The notes under the pieces: model-generated
What the model was told of the DNA's origin: nothing
The model's input: only the letters and a program-made list of their open reading frames with translations
The model's database searches: none
Translations under genes and position numbers: made by a program
In this document: one piece after another, positions 31,732 through 44,100 of the stretch
Position numbering within the stretch: the stretch's first letter is position 1
Layout: each line of letters starts with the position of its first letter
Assembly (NCBI GenBank): GCA_023374025.1
Contig: SIJG01000025.1
Span: 383,137 to 447,136, forward strand
Length of the DNA: 64,000 nt
Direction of reading: 5' to 3'
Source: Heterodera schachtii
Lineage: Eukaryota > Nematoda > Chromadorea > Rhabditida > Heteroderidae

Positions 31732-33811
31732 ATGAGTGACAAACAAAGTGAGGGTGACAATTCGCCCACAAAAAGGGCCCATTGTGCGACCAAATGGCAC
31801 AAAATGATCGACAAATTGCACCAACTCAAACGATTTCGACTGCACACCGGCAACATCAACAATTACGTGGAATTGAAGTTGAAACGGTTCACCAATTCGG
31901 CGGAAGAGCTCACTGAATGTCTCAAATTGATGATGAATTGTGTGCCGGACGATACGCACGTTAAGTGAGTTGGGGAGGAAAGTGGAAAAACAAAAATTGT
32001 ACATCTTATCATGTCTTAGAAAATACGACCATAAAACAATTTGACATCATTAATGCACTATAATTTTTAGAAGCATTTAAACTAAACATTCTTTGTATCT
32101 ATGTTGTCCTTTATTAGTCTACAAAGGTTGAGAAAATCATCCAAGATTCAAAATTTTATAATCAAAAAGTGCGAAAAAGCAACTCTCACATTTTCTTGTC
32201 ATAATTTTTCTAAAATCAAATAAAACATGAGATTATATGCTAATAGAGGACACTTTAGTTTATCGAATGATACAATGGATGTTTAATTTGGATGCTTAAC
32301 AAGGTCTTGTAAACTGCAATTTAAGTGTTGGCTTGACCATCACATTAGAAATACGATAAAATTGCCTCTATTTTGATCAAAATTTTCAGGCCTTTTTTGC
32401 CAAGGGTCGGTCGAAGAATTGAGTCGCAAAAACTTGTTTATGAAATTTCAAAAATAATAAAATTGTTCCATTGTTTTCAGCGAAGATGGGACACTTTTGT
32501 TGGCGGACAAGAAACATTGTGAGAACAAATACGAGCGGGACGACCTGAACATAACGCTGAAATTGTTCATGGAAACGTTCGAATTTCGGCACCTCAAAGA
32601 CGCCACGGGGGCGGTGCTCAAACAATTGGACACTGACGTAATTGAGCAACTGATCATCGCATTTCCATCGCCCGGTCAGTCGTCGGAGGGCATTTTTGGA
32701 TTCCGAAAAAATTAATGGATTCTAAACTGATTAGTGGTGATTGTTCATGTTTTATCTGGCTTTTTATTTCTGCCAATGACCGCTAAGAATTGGAAAATGG
32801 CCGAACAAAAAATTATTTCCCAAAATTTGTGAAATTTCTTTACCTGAAAGTCCATGGTTTTTCTTTTTTTTGAATAGACGAGACAGCGACGAAGGACGGT
32901 GAAGTGGACAAGCATTGGTTGGAGCAGGTCATACGAATTTGGAAAGAGGCGGAGACGGAATTGGTGGACAAAGGCATAGTGACAACGCTGGGAGTGGCCG
33001 ACTTTCAGGCATTTTTTGATAATTTTTTCAGCGATGGCATTTGCCCGGGACTCCATAATTTCGGCTCATTTTCTAACTGTGGTCCGATTGCTCCATTTGA
33101 AATTCCCATTTCTAAATCTCTTCCCTTCCTAAATGTCCGTACCAAATCCTTGTCCAAATTCGATAATATAAATTCGATGCCATTGCATTTTGCGGTCATT
33201 CGTTCATTTGCTTTCCCTTCCAAAAGATTTCCGAGTTGCGCAAACTGTGGGACGATGTTCGAGTGAAACCGCGCATTGTGCACGTGTTCATCGAGGGTTG
33301 TTGTGCGGTACGTGCCATGCTTTTGTCCCAAATTCCATTCAAAATCCGTAACAATTCCATTTTTTGCAATTTTATAATTTTGAATTTTTCCAAATACTGA
33401 TTCATTTCCATCTGCCACAAAAGGTGCCGCCGGAGTTGCAAGAGTTCGCCCGCAACAAAAACATTCAGCTGCTGACGCACAACGACCCGCGGCCCTTTCC
33501 GCTGACCAACGTTTTTCGGGTGTTTTGCAGCAATTCAACGGCCGAATCTGAGGCGAAATGTGACGCCACATTTTGTCCAATTTGGGCGGCTCGGTAAGCA
33601 GAAAATAACGCGTTTTTCGAGTTGTTGGCTTTCCATGTGTGCCAATGTTTCGTTTATTTGTTTTTTTTCAGTTATTCTGTTTGGGTCAGACGACGAAGTC
33701 TCATGGCGGAAAAGGTACAAAAGAACGGCTAATAAAAAAACATTGCCAAATTTTTCCCATTTTTTACAGGGATTTATTGTTCAATTTGTGACCTCTGCGG
33801 AAAAGATGTAA
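31732..33811 (+). CDS. gclm: glutamate-cysteine ligase modifier (regulatory) subunit
   Basis: Exons 31732-31964, 32481-32674, 32878-33008, 33227-33307, 33424-33593, 33672-33714 and 33770-33811 join in phase to 894 nt, 297 residues (human GCLM has 274). Family signatures: VADFQISELRKLWDDVRVKP, CCAVPPELQEFARNKNIQLL, THNDPRPFPLTNVF, and a C-terminus matching the aldo-keto-reductase-like fold end (RYSVWVRRRSLMAEKGFIVQ). The subunit binds the catalytic subunit of glutamate-cysteine ligase and raises its efficiency in the first, rate-limiting step of glutathione synthesis in the cytosol. The third intron starts GC instead of GT (33009); the join aligns with human GCLM without a gap, which supports a GC-AG intron. 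The gene is head-to-head with sel-2. Confidence 0.93.
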
Positions 33812-36072
33812 TTTGCCATTGCCCCCTTTTTTTGTTAGGATAAATTGTTTTTTTCTTTCGTTGTCTTTTTCAAATGCCATTTTCTCGTATTGTGTTTTAA
33901 AATGTCCATTTGTTTTGGCCATGTGTCTCAAAGCCCAACAAATTATTATTTTCTTGTGATTTCTTTTGTTTGTATTCGCTTGAACTTTGCCTTCTCTTTT
34001 TGGATTTATGAAGAAATAATGAATTCAATCAAAAAAAAAGTAAGGGCTCAGCTTAAGTGTGTGCTATTGTTGTCATTTCATCCATTTTTCTTTTATAAAA
34101 TAAATATTCCATTTTTGTAAATTCATTTGAATTTCCGTTTTTGGTGTGGCCCATGCCGCCCCCAAAATTCCAATTTGTTACGCCTCGCCACCACCGCTTG
34201 TCGCAATGGGCGGATGCCGAAACAGTGCCCTCTTCCGGCATTTGTGCCTTGAAATGTCCTCACCCCATTGTTGTGTTGATTTGGTCAGCAGTTGCGCGGC
34301 CCCGGCGGATGGGTCCAATTGGGACCCATTTCCGGCAAAAATTTTCCCCCAGGGGCCACACCATAGTTTTGGCAGCAAATAAAGGAGGGGAGGGGCAATG
34401 TGTGGGTGCCGGAAGAGGGGGGCGGGGGTCGACCACCCATTGCCAACATTTCTCCCTTCCGCCCACTGCCCCCGAAGATGAGGGCAATTACCCCACTTTT
34501 GCCGTCCGTCCCCCATTTTGTCCGAGTCCCCCCGGGGGTAGGGCAGGGGGACGACCACAATTAACTGTTTACTCCCCCCCCCTTTTTTTGCCCATTGCTC
34601 CCCCATTTTTGGGGTGCGCCGTCCCTTTGCTCGTAATAACCCTTCGGCATGGATGTGTCCACATATGAATGGATGGCTTTGATGTGTGGCACCCCTTCAC
34701 ATTTGCTTCTTCCTTGGGAATTTGCGACTTTTCCATGCTTTTTCCTCCCCCGTCCCTATGGCACGGCTTCTTCTCCCCCCCCCCCCCCCCCCCCCCCTTT
34801 TGCTCCCTCTAATCCAATTGCCCCTTCGTCACCCTCCGTGGTGAATGAATGAATTGCTGCTTCTTCTGCTGCTAATCCACTCCTTTTTCCCTTCCTTGGC
34901 TCCTTTTTGCTGCTTCTTCCATTACTCTTCCTTTCTGCTCATTGTTTTTTCTTCTTCCCTCCAGCTGAATCTTTGGTTCCTCCTTCTCCTCGTCGGTCTT
35001 CTCTTTTCTTCCTTTAATTTTTACCCTTTCCTCACATTCTCCCTCTTTTTTCCTCCTTTTTCCTCATCTTCAACCTCCTTTCCCGCTTTTTTCCTCCTTC
35101 CTTCTGCTGATGTTTCTGCTCCATCCTCCTCCTCATCCTTTGCTCCTCCCTCTCCTTTTTGGTCTTTGCTTCTCCTCCCCTTCATCCTCCCTGTGCTCTT
35201 CTTCTCCTTCGTCCGCTCATTCGTTTGTTTGCAGGTGGGTGGTGATTGTGGTCGGACGACCAAATTAATCTCGGGATTCGGGAATCGAAAATATTATGGC
35301 ACTCTCTTGCTTTATCAAATGCCCTGCCATTCCTCCTCTCCGTATGGCTTTTCCATTGTTGCTTCAGCTGTTCCTCCTCCCTCTCCGCCTCTTCTACTGG
35401 CCACCTCCGTCTTTCCTCTTCTTCCCTCCCTGACCTGCTCCACCATTTGGTCGTCCATTCGTGCCATCGTTTGACCATCGCTGCGGGCACTTTTAGTGGC
35501 AAAACCGTGCTGGAACACATCAGAGTCAGTGCATGAACCCAAGAGTCTCGGCTTATTCCCGGATTAGCTGCTCGACATTGCCCTCCTTGACATCCGCTCG
35601 GATTCTTTCCGTGCCATCCGTCGCTCGCCCCGTCTCTTTTTGGTACAAAATGCGCATTTGCCGGCCGTGCCGTCGCGTGCATTCACCGGTCTGTCGCGTC
35701 TTCAGCACTTTTGGTGGCGCAACATTAGCATCGGAAGAGTGCACTGAGAACGCATTCGCAAAGGCACCGATTTACGCTAATTGATTAATTGGCATTGGCA
35801 TCAGTGCCATAAATTGAATGTCAATTATTGTTAGTTCAGATGGCATTTGTCGACTATTTGTACTTCCATACAGCGAACATCAAGGTTATTCCCTGACAAT
35901 CAATTAACTAACTAAGTCATTAAACAGTTCTTCCATTAGCAATTAGTCATTGACAATAATCAATTAATTAGTCCGCCGATTCAAATAATAATCGATAATT
36001 GACTCCCCTCCCCTATAATTTGATCACTGAATCAATGTGATCATTTGCCATTCCCAACATTGCTTTTCCAGG
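33812..36072. other. intergenic region with pyrimidine-rich DNA, no confirmed gene
   Basis: It follows the GCL modifier stop. It contains G/C-rich simple DNA (34150-34640), a 23-C homopolymer (34775-34797) and a pyrimidine-rich plus strand (34850-35230). Open frames on both strands at 35180-35780 have mixed composition; one strand gives a hydrophobic stretch, the other a Glu/Arg-rich one. I cannot decide whether any is translated, and I see no family similarity. Confidence 0.5.
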
Positions 36073-39000
36073 CCATCGATTCGGGTGCCTTCGGGCACAT
36101 TCATCGGCTTGGCCACCTTTTCCTGCGGGACGGCGTTCGCATTGGGCGAATGGGCGCGCGAGTGTTCTGCGGAACGCGCGTGGACGAATTGGTGGTGGAG
36201 CGGGCGACGGTGAAAGCGGACGACGCGGTGTTTGACGGAATGCGAGCGACAAAAGTGCGCATCAGCGACTGTTGGTGGGGCGCCACGGCGGGTGGGCGAC
36301 GCGGGCGGCGGAAGGGACGGCGGCGGAGACGGACGCGTAGGGAAGAGGCGGCGCAGGTGGGAGAAATGTGAGCATTTTTGTGAGACAATTGGACGATGCA
36401 GGCGATCGGAGGGTTTCCAAAAAAAATGATCAGCCCTCGAAAATGGGATTTCTCGGCAATGAATTGATCAGGGCTTAGTCACTAGTCACTTTGGCTATGT
36501 CGATCTTTGATCCAACAGAAATACTGACATGAAAGCGTTGGAGGACTTGCAAAAAAAAAGTGATCAGCCCCCAAAAATGGGCTTTCTCGGCCGGTGAAGC
36601 GACCAGGGCTTATCACCACTGATCACTTTGGCTATGGCCATCATTTATCAAACAGAAAGATTGTTGTGATTCTCTTTGATTGATCAGGTTAATTCGGAAC
36701 TGCACAATGCATCGGATGCCACACCTTGGCCATGCAATTGATCAGTTTGTTCCACGTTGAACACTCGACCATCGGTCGGCTTATGAGGGCAAACAATCCA
36801 CGCGAAAATGCCATTTCCGACAACCCGAAAGTGCCACATTTGGCGGCAACAACAACGCTGAACCATTCTTCTGTCTCCACCTTTTCCCAACATTCATTAA
36901 AGGTTGAAATGATTTTTTGAACATGGTTAACTGGTAAAATGATGCCATTATGACTTTAGACCGGCGGACGGGATCAGGATCTCGTGCGACTTTCTCGGGA
37001 TCCCGCGGGATTAAATTAGAATCGGGATTTCATCGGGATCCCACCCGCCGTTTTTCAAAAATCTTTCGGGATTAAGCGGGATCGGGATTCGGTCGGGATC
37101 CCGATTTGTGTCCCTCCGGCCCCATTTGTCCGGTCCAAATTATGAGATTTACATAATTGTGACTCGTTTGAACATATAGTCATAGCCTCATGTTGAGGGC
37201 CATTAGACCCACTAATTACCCTTGCTATTCCGCTACAGTTGCGTATCCTCCACAGTACCATTCGACTTCTGTCGATTCCTTCCGCCGCCTCCCCTTCCGC
37301 TTTCACATCCGTCCATTTCGCCTCCCGCCGCCTCTTCAGTCCTCTTCCGCAATTCGTCCGTTCGCCGTTGGGTCGGCTCCCCTTTTGCAGTGCCGTCTTT
37401 CTCGACCATTCGGCACTTTCTGATCGAAGAGTCTCGCCTCGACGATTTTGTCCAACCAGTAGCGATACCAGCAGCATTAGGACATCAGCAACAACAGGAG
37501 GAAGGGCCCTTCTCTCATTTGTCTGTCATGGATTCCTTTCGAATTGTCCGCTCTCAGATGGGCGCTGCCCATCTGAGCGCAGGCACTGCCGACAGAGTAC
37601 CAAAACCATTTGGCGGCAGCAAAGTTGGAGGAGATAAATGTAAGTCAACTCGACAAAAATCACTTTTAGTTTGGCACACTGGAAATGGCAGAATGCCGAC
37701 TAAAGCAAGCGCCGGGAGCCGCCTTTTTGAAGGGCGTGGAAGTGCGCGAGCGGCTGATCGTCAACGGCACGCAATGGCCGTGCGGGAGGGACCATTGCGG
37801 CACGGAAGGGTCAGTCATCACGGGATGGTACCAAAACTGTGCGGGGTGCGTCTTTTTGGGCCGCTCGATCTCAACAATCATCGGCACCAGCAGGTCCGCC
37901 AAAAAGCCGTAAATGGGATTGGTGAAATCCCTCCGCCGATGATTTCTCCCGCCCTTTCCGTTGTTACCCTTCATTTTACGTTTTGTCATAAGCAATTAAA
38001 ATGAATTTATGCTCTCCGATGATCAGATTGTTTTTGGCGCCAAACTCTCATCGCAATTTGCACTGGCAATTCACTTCCAACCGATGCTTTGACGGGAATT
38101 ACAGCGACACTTTGTCATCATCATTAACATCATCATTATCTTCATTTTCGTCATTACTCTCAAATGCGTCTTCGTCGTCTCCAAATTCGGCAGAATCTTC
38201 CAATTGCGCGTCTTCTCATGCCGCATCATCGCAAGTACTTTCATTCCCCTATGTGTTCTGCTGATCATTAAATTATTGTTTATTATTATCCATTTCATCC
38301 AACCTTTGATTAAATAAATATCAAATTTGTGTCCTAATTCATCAATTAGGTTGGCCAACCAAAAGGGGCCATTTCTTGGACAATGCCAATCATTGGTTTT
38401 CACATTCCCCCCCCCCCCCCCCACCTCAGTTTGTGTGCCGTCACATTGGCCCGTTGGAGGAGTGCATGTGCCGTGGTGCGTTTGCCGCCGCGCACGCGTC
38501 GCCGCCTCGCCACGTGCTCCCGTTGCCGCTTTCCTCCTCCGCTTTGCTTTTCCTCATCGGCGACTGTCCTGAACATTCTCTTGTCCTCCAATCGTCTGCT
38601 TTTCATACCTCCGTCAAATCGCTGTACATCTTTCGGGTCCGTCAACTGATCATACGGTCAGTGGGTGGGTTCTTTAAATGGCGGATTCATTCGATGGGAT
38701 ATTCACAATATTTCTCGGCATTCACATTCCGTTGGCTTACATTTCCCTAATATTTGGCGCTCGTTTAATTAGCACTGAAATTTTTGATCAGGCCCTATTC
38801 TGTTGGCTTGTTAAATGTTTTCCAAACACACAGTGGGGTTGGTTGGACTCTTCCCTCACTATCTGTCCGATCATTTCCGTTGGCTTTCTTTTCCCGATCA
38901 CTTCCGATCGGTTTGTCCCTTTCTTTTGCTTTTCTTTCTTACATTTCTCCCTTTTTCAGCTCCATTCCACCATCTTTGCGCCATCTGAACATTCTACATT

Positions 39001-39460
39001 CTTCCGTGACCATTGCCAACTCCGACGCTTTTGCCGATGCTAATTTGTTCCAATTAGCGGTGGACGGCAGCGATTTGGTGGGTCCGATGCCAAAAGGGCG
39101 GCAAACTGAAAATTGGTACCGGTCGATTGGGCCAAATTCGTCTCAACGGAGTGAATGATCGGTGGAGAGAAGTGATCAGGGAATTGGTTGATCAACAGGA
39201 AGAGGCGGGAGGGACTGATCAGCAGAAAAAGTGGAGGGAAAAGGAAGCCACGGCGGGAGTGATGGTAATGCCGAGAAGAAGAGGCGTACAGCAGCAACAA
39301 ATAGAAAGGAAGCAAAAGGAGGAGGAAGAGGAGCGGGAGACCAAGAAGAGCGGACAGAGCGGAAGAACGGTGCCGAAATGCGAATGGCATATGCTCAGGA
39401 TAATAATTATGGGAATAATCATGATAATGGGAATGCTAATGATGGACTGATCGGCTTAAT
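36073..39460 (+). other. candidate upstream exons, possibly the adenylyl cyclase N-terminus
   Basis: Several open pieces with plausible splice borders lie on the plus strand. About 36073-36357 follows TTTTCCAG and reads AIDSGAFGHIHRLGHLFLRD, then becomes Arg-rich. Others are 36730-36900, 37230-37640 (Pro/Ser-rich), 38010-38240 (Ser-rich, LFLAPNSHRNLHWQFTSNRC) and 38959-39078 (SIPPSLRHLNILHSSVTIAN). Membrane adenylyl cyclases often have long variable cytoplasmic N-termini, and the first firm cyclase exon (41198) starts at an acceptor, so these may belong to that gene. Phases were not reconciled and a separate gene is possible. Confidence 0.35.
36960..37110. repeat. cluster of CGGGATC/GGGATCCCG repeats
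   Basis: At least eight GGGAT(C/T) words, several inside GGATCC palindromes, occur in about 150 bp. The pattern resembles the GGTCCA-rich interior of the MITE at 31.1 kb in style but not in sequence. No clear terminal repeats or TSD were found. Confidence 0.5.
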
Positions 39461-39471
39461 CCTTTGAGAGC

Positions 39472-39571
39472 AGGGCTGGATGTAACTGATTTTCAATTAC
39501 GGAAACATAATCCATAATTAAGGATCCAAAAACGCCGTAATTTCCGTAATCCATGATTACGTCAAGCTCTG
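39472..39571. mobile_element. short foldback MITE, hAT-like ends
   Basis: A 100-bp imperfect palindrome runs from CAGGGCTGGATGTAA to TTACGTCAAGCTCTG, with further complementarity around TTACGGAAA. Flanking octamers TTTGAGAG and CTCGAGAG match at 6 of 8 positions, so the TSD is only suggestive. Confidence 0.5.
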
Positions 39572-41197
39572 CTCGAGAGTCTCGTCATTTGAAGATTATT
39601 ATTTGTTTTCCTTTGCTGCCTCTTCTTATATTCCATTCGGTCGTTTTTAAAACGGGTAAAGTATCCAAAAACATTCTTAATTGTCAAAAATTAAACACAT
39701 TCCTATTATTTCATCTGTATAAAACAAATCCAATAAATTACATTAGTCATAAATTCTTGGGGGAAATTGTCTCGAGAATTTTGTCGGCTCGGCAAAAGTT
39801 CAAAAGAGGGGGGGGGGGGGGGAATTGACAAGAAATTGATGCTGACTAACAAATAAATGAAACAAATATCAAGAACAAAAATGGGGGAGGAGCGGAATTA
39901 TGTTGAACAAAATGTGATTGGAATTGGAATACAGTGAAATCAGTGATGTGAAAGTTGATTGAACGCGATGGGGGGGGGGGGGGGAAGAGGAGATGGATCG
40001 GGCGCGGCACGACGCCCCCCCCCCCCGGAGGGGGAAAGACCCCCTCCCCTCCTCGTCCTGTTCAGATCCGGTCGATTGCGCGGGGATGACAATCCGTCCC
40101 CGCCCCCACCCCTCCGCTTCCCAAAAATCTCTCCCTCCCTCCCACAACAATCTCTAATCGAAGATCACTTCTTTCATCCGCCCCATCGATTTGGCCCCCT
40201 CTTCCTCTTCCTCCTCCTCTGAATGATCAATCAATCGCTGTTGAGAAGAGATAAATTTAATTCGCACCCCTTTCCCGCCCCCCCCCCCCCCCAATTGTTC
40301 CTCCCCCCCCCCCCCCAACACTCGGCTCGATCACTCGCTCCCGCTGCTCTGCTTCTGTTCTCGAGGAGATCCGCCGTTGCTTCTCCAGTCTCCCCTCCCC
40401 CTTCTCTCCAATCGCTGCTTTTCCATCATCCGATCCTCCGCTGCTGATCTTCCACCTTCCTCCCCTCCCCCCCTCTTCATCATCACCCTCATTTTCTGCC
40501 CCGACTTTGCTTCATCATCCGCCGCCCCCCCCTCCCTCCGTCCATCGTGTGCCAGTTGTTGTTGTCCCTCCCTCTCCCCCCTCCCCCGCCGTCCCTTTGC
40601 TTTTCCCCGCCGGCGTCATTTGGTCCCTCCCACCCTCCCCCTTCTAATAACATCCCTCTCCCAGCACCGAATGTTGTCCCTTGCTGTTGGTCGTCCATAT
40701 TTTCATCCGGCCAACTCTCCCCCCCCCCCCCTCCGTCCAACCCACTCACTCACCGTTGCTTCTGCTGCTTATGCTGCTTCATCGTGCCCCTCCCCCGCCC
40801 ATTTTTAATTGTACCACCATCGTCGTCGTCGTCGTCCATTGCCATTGCCCGGGGCATTGAGTCCGTTAATTCACCCCCCCCCCCTCCCCCCCCCCCCTCT
40901 CCCCTCCCTTCCTCCCCCATGTTCGATGCTTTATTTTGGCTTTTTGTCCCTCCCCTAATAATTCAATTCATTCGTACACTGCGCCGTCCATCAAACTGGC
41001 CATTCTTTCTTTATTAGCCTTTCGCACATTTTATGTTTTTTTATTATTAATGTTTACAAAATATTAGAAATTTTTTTACGAAATGACCCAATCAAATAAA
41101 ATTTCCAAATTGTGCAAATGTTAAAACTCAAAATGCTTTATGGTGTTCAAATTTCTTTTTCTTATCTCATATAGAATGATCTGATCTGAGGGTATCC

Positions 41198-44100
41198 GTC
41201 CTTTTGTCGTGCCAATGCCTTTCCATTCTTTGCCCGTGCCATTTTCCGCGCTGAGTCGGCCCTTTGGCGATGCGCAGTTGGAGGCCCTCTTTAACCATAA
41301 GCAATTGCACAGAGCAGCCGGTGGGTTCTTGGCCAATTGCCAAAATGCCTTAATTATCTGCTTTTATCCTAATTATGCCTCTCTCACCACTTAAGCTGAA
41401 CTGCTCCGTCTCTTTTCTATGCTGATCCCTGTCCAACTTGTGCTCGCCCTTTGTCGTGTGCCGTCCCCTGACCCGGCACTTGTGCTTCTGACCGTCTCCG
41501 CCGCCTTTTCACTCGGTATTCCCTCTGCTTTTTTCTCCATCCTTCTCTATCATTATTTGCACCACACTCTCCCTCTTCCTCTTGTCTTCCTCCCTCCCTC
41601 TCTCGTCCTCTTGTCTTCCTCCCTCCCTCTCTCTTCCTCCTACTTTTTATTCCTCATTCTTCATCTTCCTTCATTTTCTTATCAATTGTCATCCTCCTCT
41701 TTATCATTCATTTTCCACTCTTTCTCTCTCTCTCTCTCGCTCGCTATCTCTCCTCTCCACCTTCTCTCTTTCTCTTCCTCATCCTTCCCTTCCCCTCCCC
41801 TTTCCCAGTGCTCTGTGTGTTCCTCTCGCCGCTCTCTTCCGCCCGTTTCCATCACGCTTCCGTCCCCGCGTGTGCCCTTTGGCTGTTCCTCAACTTCCTC
41901 CTTCTCCTCCTCATCCCTTCCGATGCTTCCCATTCACTGATCCCTTCTCTGATCACCATTTTCGTCCTCTTCGCCTTCTTCCCCTTCCGGCCATTGGTCA
42001 TTTTCGGCACTTCCTTTGCCATTTCATTGGCACAACTTGGCGCATTTGCGTTTTCTGACGAGGCCAAGCCGAGCACGGAAAAGGTGGGCATTCACAGTGA
42101 TCAGTACGCCATGGCACCAACAGACCTATTAAATTTGAATCCAGCTTTTAATTATCAAATCGAATTTTATCTCTGATCAGGAAACTCCATTATAACCATG
42201 CATAGGTTTTAATTGATAAGACATTGAGTAAAGCTGTTCTCTGGGCTATTGATCAGAGTTGGTTGACTTGATCACATTCAGCACACTCACATTTTTTTTT
42301 TTGCAATATTACGGCAACAATCATTTATTCTAAAACAAAACCAATTTTCAGCTAATCGCTGCTCTGTTGGCACATTTGTGGACTCATTTGGTCGGCTTTT
42401 ACTCAATGGCAAACGGTAGAAAAATTTCTCGTGCCGTTTTTCTGAGTGCGCGCAATTCGGTGGAAAGTGAAACGGAGTGGAAAAGGGAGAGAGAACGAAT
42501 GGTAAAAAAAATTCAATGATTTGCCATAATTTCTGATCGAAAACTCCTAAATTCGTTTTCCCTAGAATTATTGGGGTTTAAGGTTGCTGATAACACCTTT
42601 TTCCAATCCCTTTTTGGCTTTTAGGCCCAGCTTCTGTCCTCTTCGCTGCCCCCTCATGTCATTTCGTCTGTACTGCTCCAACTTGACGGGCCCGAACTGC
42701 CGCGAGTGTTTGTTGAACACTTTGCCCATGCCAGGTGACTCAAATTGTTGAAAACCCATCAATTTCTAGCGTTTCTCTGTCCCACTGATTAGCCAATGAC
42801 TAAATCATTCTTATTCCATTTCAGTGTCATCTTTGCCCGATTCCACGGCTTGGCCTCAGTGTTGGCACAACTGCAAGTGCCCGACTCGGCACGGCTGCTC
42901 AACGAGTTGGACTTGCGCATTGGGCGGTTGGCCAAATTGCACGGCCTTTTGCTGGTCCAATCCGACGCCGTGTTGGCAATTTCCGGGGTGCCGGAAGCAC
43001 GCGCTGATCACGCGCTCGTCGCCTGCCGCTTTGCATTCGACCTTTTGGCATTGACAAAGTGATCAATCCGAGTAGCACTAATATTTGAATGAGTCATCTT
43101 CAAATGATCACTAATGATCTGATCACACACTCATTGATCAAATCACACCTATCAAGTCATTGTTATCAAAAACAAAAGACCAGATAATTTCTGATCAAAT
43201 TTCTTTTTTTGTCTACCAAATTATTTGACTTTTTATTTGTCCGTCTCTAACCGTTACAGTATTCGCTTATCTTTTTTCTCTGTCTTGCACATAGGAGTTT
43301 CAACGAGTCGGCATCCGTCGACATTGATGTTCGCGTTGGCATCGGTTCGGGTTCGTTGTCCGGTGGCATTGTCGGCGCCCGTCGATGGCACTGGGAGGTA
43401 ATCGGCATGGCGATGGACGCGGCAATGCATTTGGAGGCCAATTGTGCGCCAGACACCGTACTAATTTCGGATGACACGCGGCGACTGATCGGCGCGAGAT
43501 TAGCCGCCGATCGGGTGGACAGAGGTTGCTGGCGGTTGAGCCCAACGGGCACGACACAACCGACCAACAACCCGGCACTTCGGCCTTTGCTTTTCCTGAC
43601 CGCGTCGCGTCGCTTTTCACTGCTCACGACACCGCAGGCATTGGCATTAATCAATCAATATCGATCAATATTTTGGCCAATGAATTATTCTCTAAGCAAT
43701 GTGATCAAAGTATTACAAATTTGATCAATTATGTCCATTCCAGCAGATTGATCAATCCTTCGATCGTTTTTGTCCAGACTGAAAAGTCCTTTTTTAAACA
43801 GCCATTTTTTATTTCTCATTAATCAGTTATCAAGCAACCATAATCACCGATCAAAACCCTTTCAGGCGATCAACCGTCTATTGAACCAATCGGTCCGTCC
43901 GCCCACCGCCGTCGCCGCCACCACCGACGGAATTCCGTTGCCGACGCCATTCACCAAACGGAAGCAGTTCCAACCGGCACAAAAGGTCAGCCTGTTTCGG
44001 CGCCGTGTTCGTCTGCCGTCCGATCAGTGCCACAGTTCGCTGCCATCGCCTCTGCTGGGACACTCTCCGCTGATGCCTTTGTCTCTTCGCTTTGCCGACC

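Noticed and set aside
34141..34668. 175-residue plus-strand frame
   Set aside because: Biased G/C-rich DNA also open on the other strand, with no family similarity and no supporting splice or start context.
37666..37995. Minus-strand frame ending AISSVPN as a separate gene
   Set aside because: The same DNA is open on the plus strand in two frames; neither has recognisable similarity, so I could not choose.
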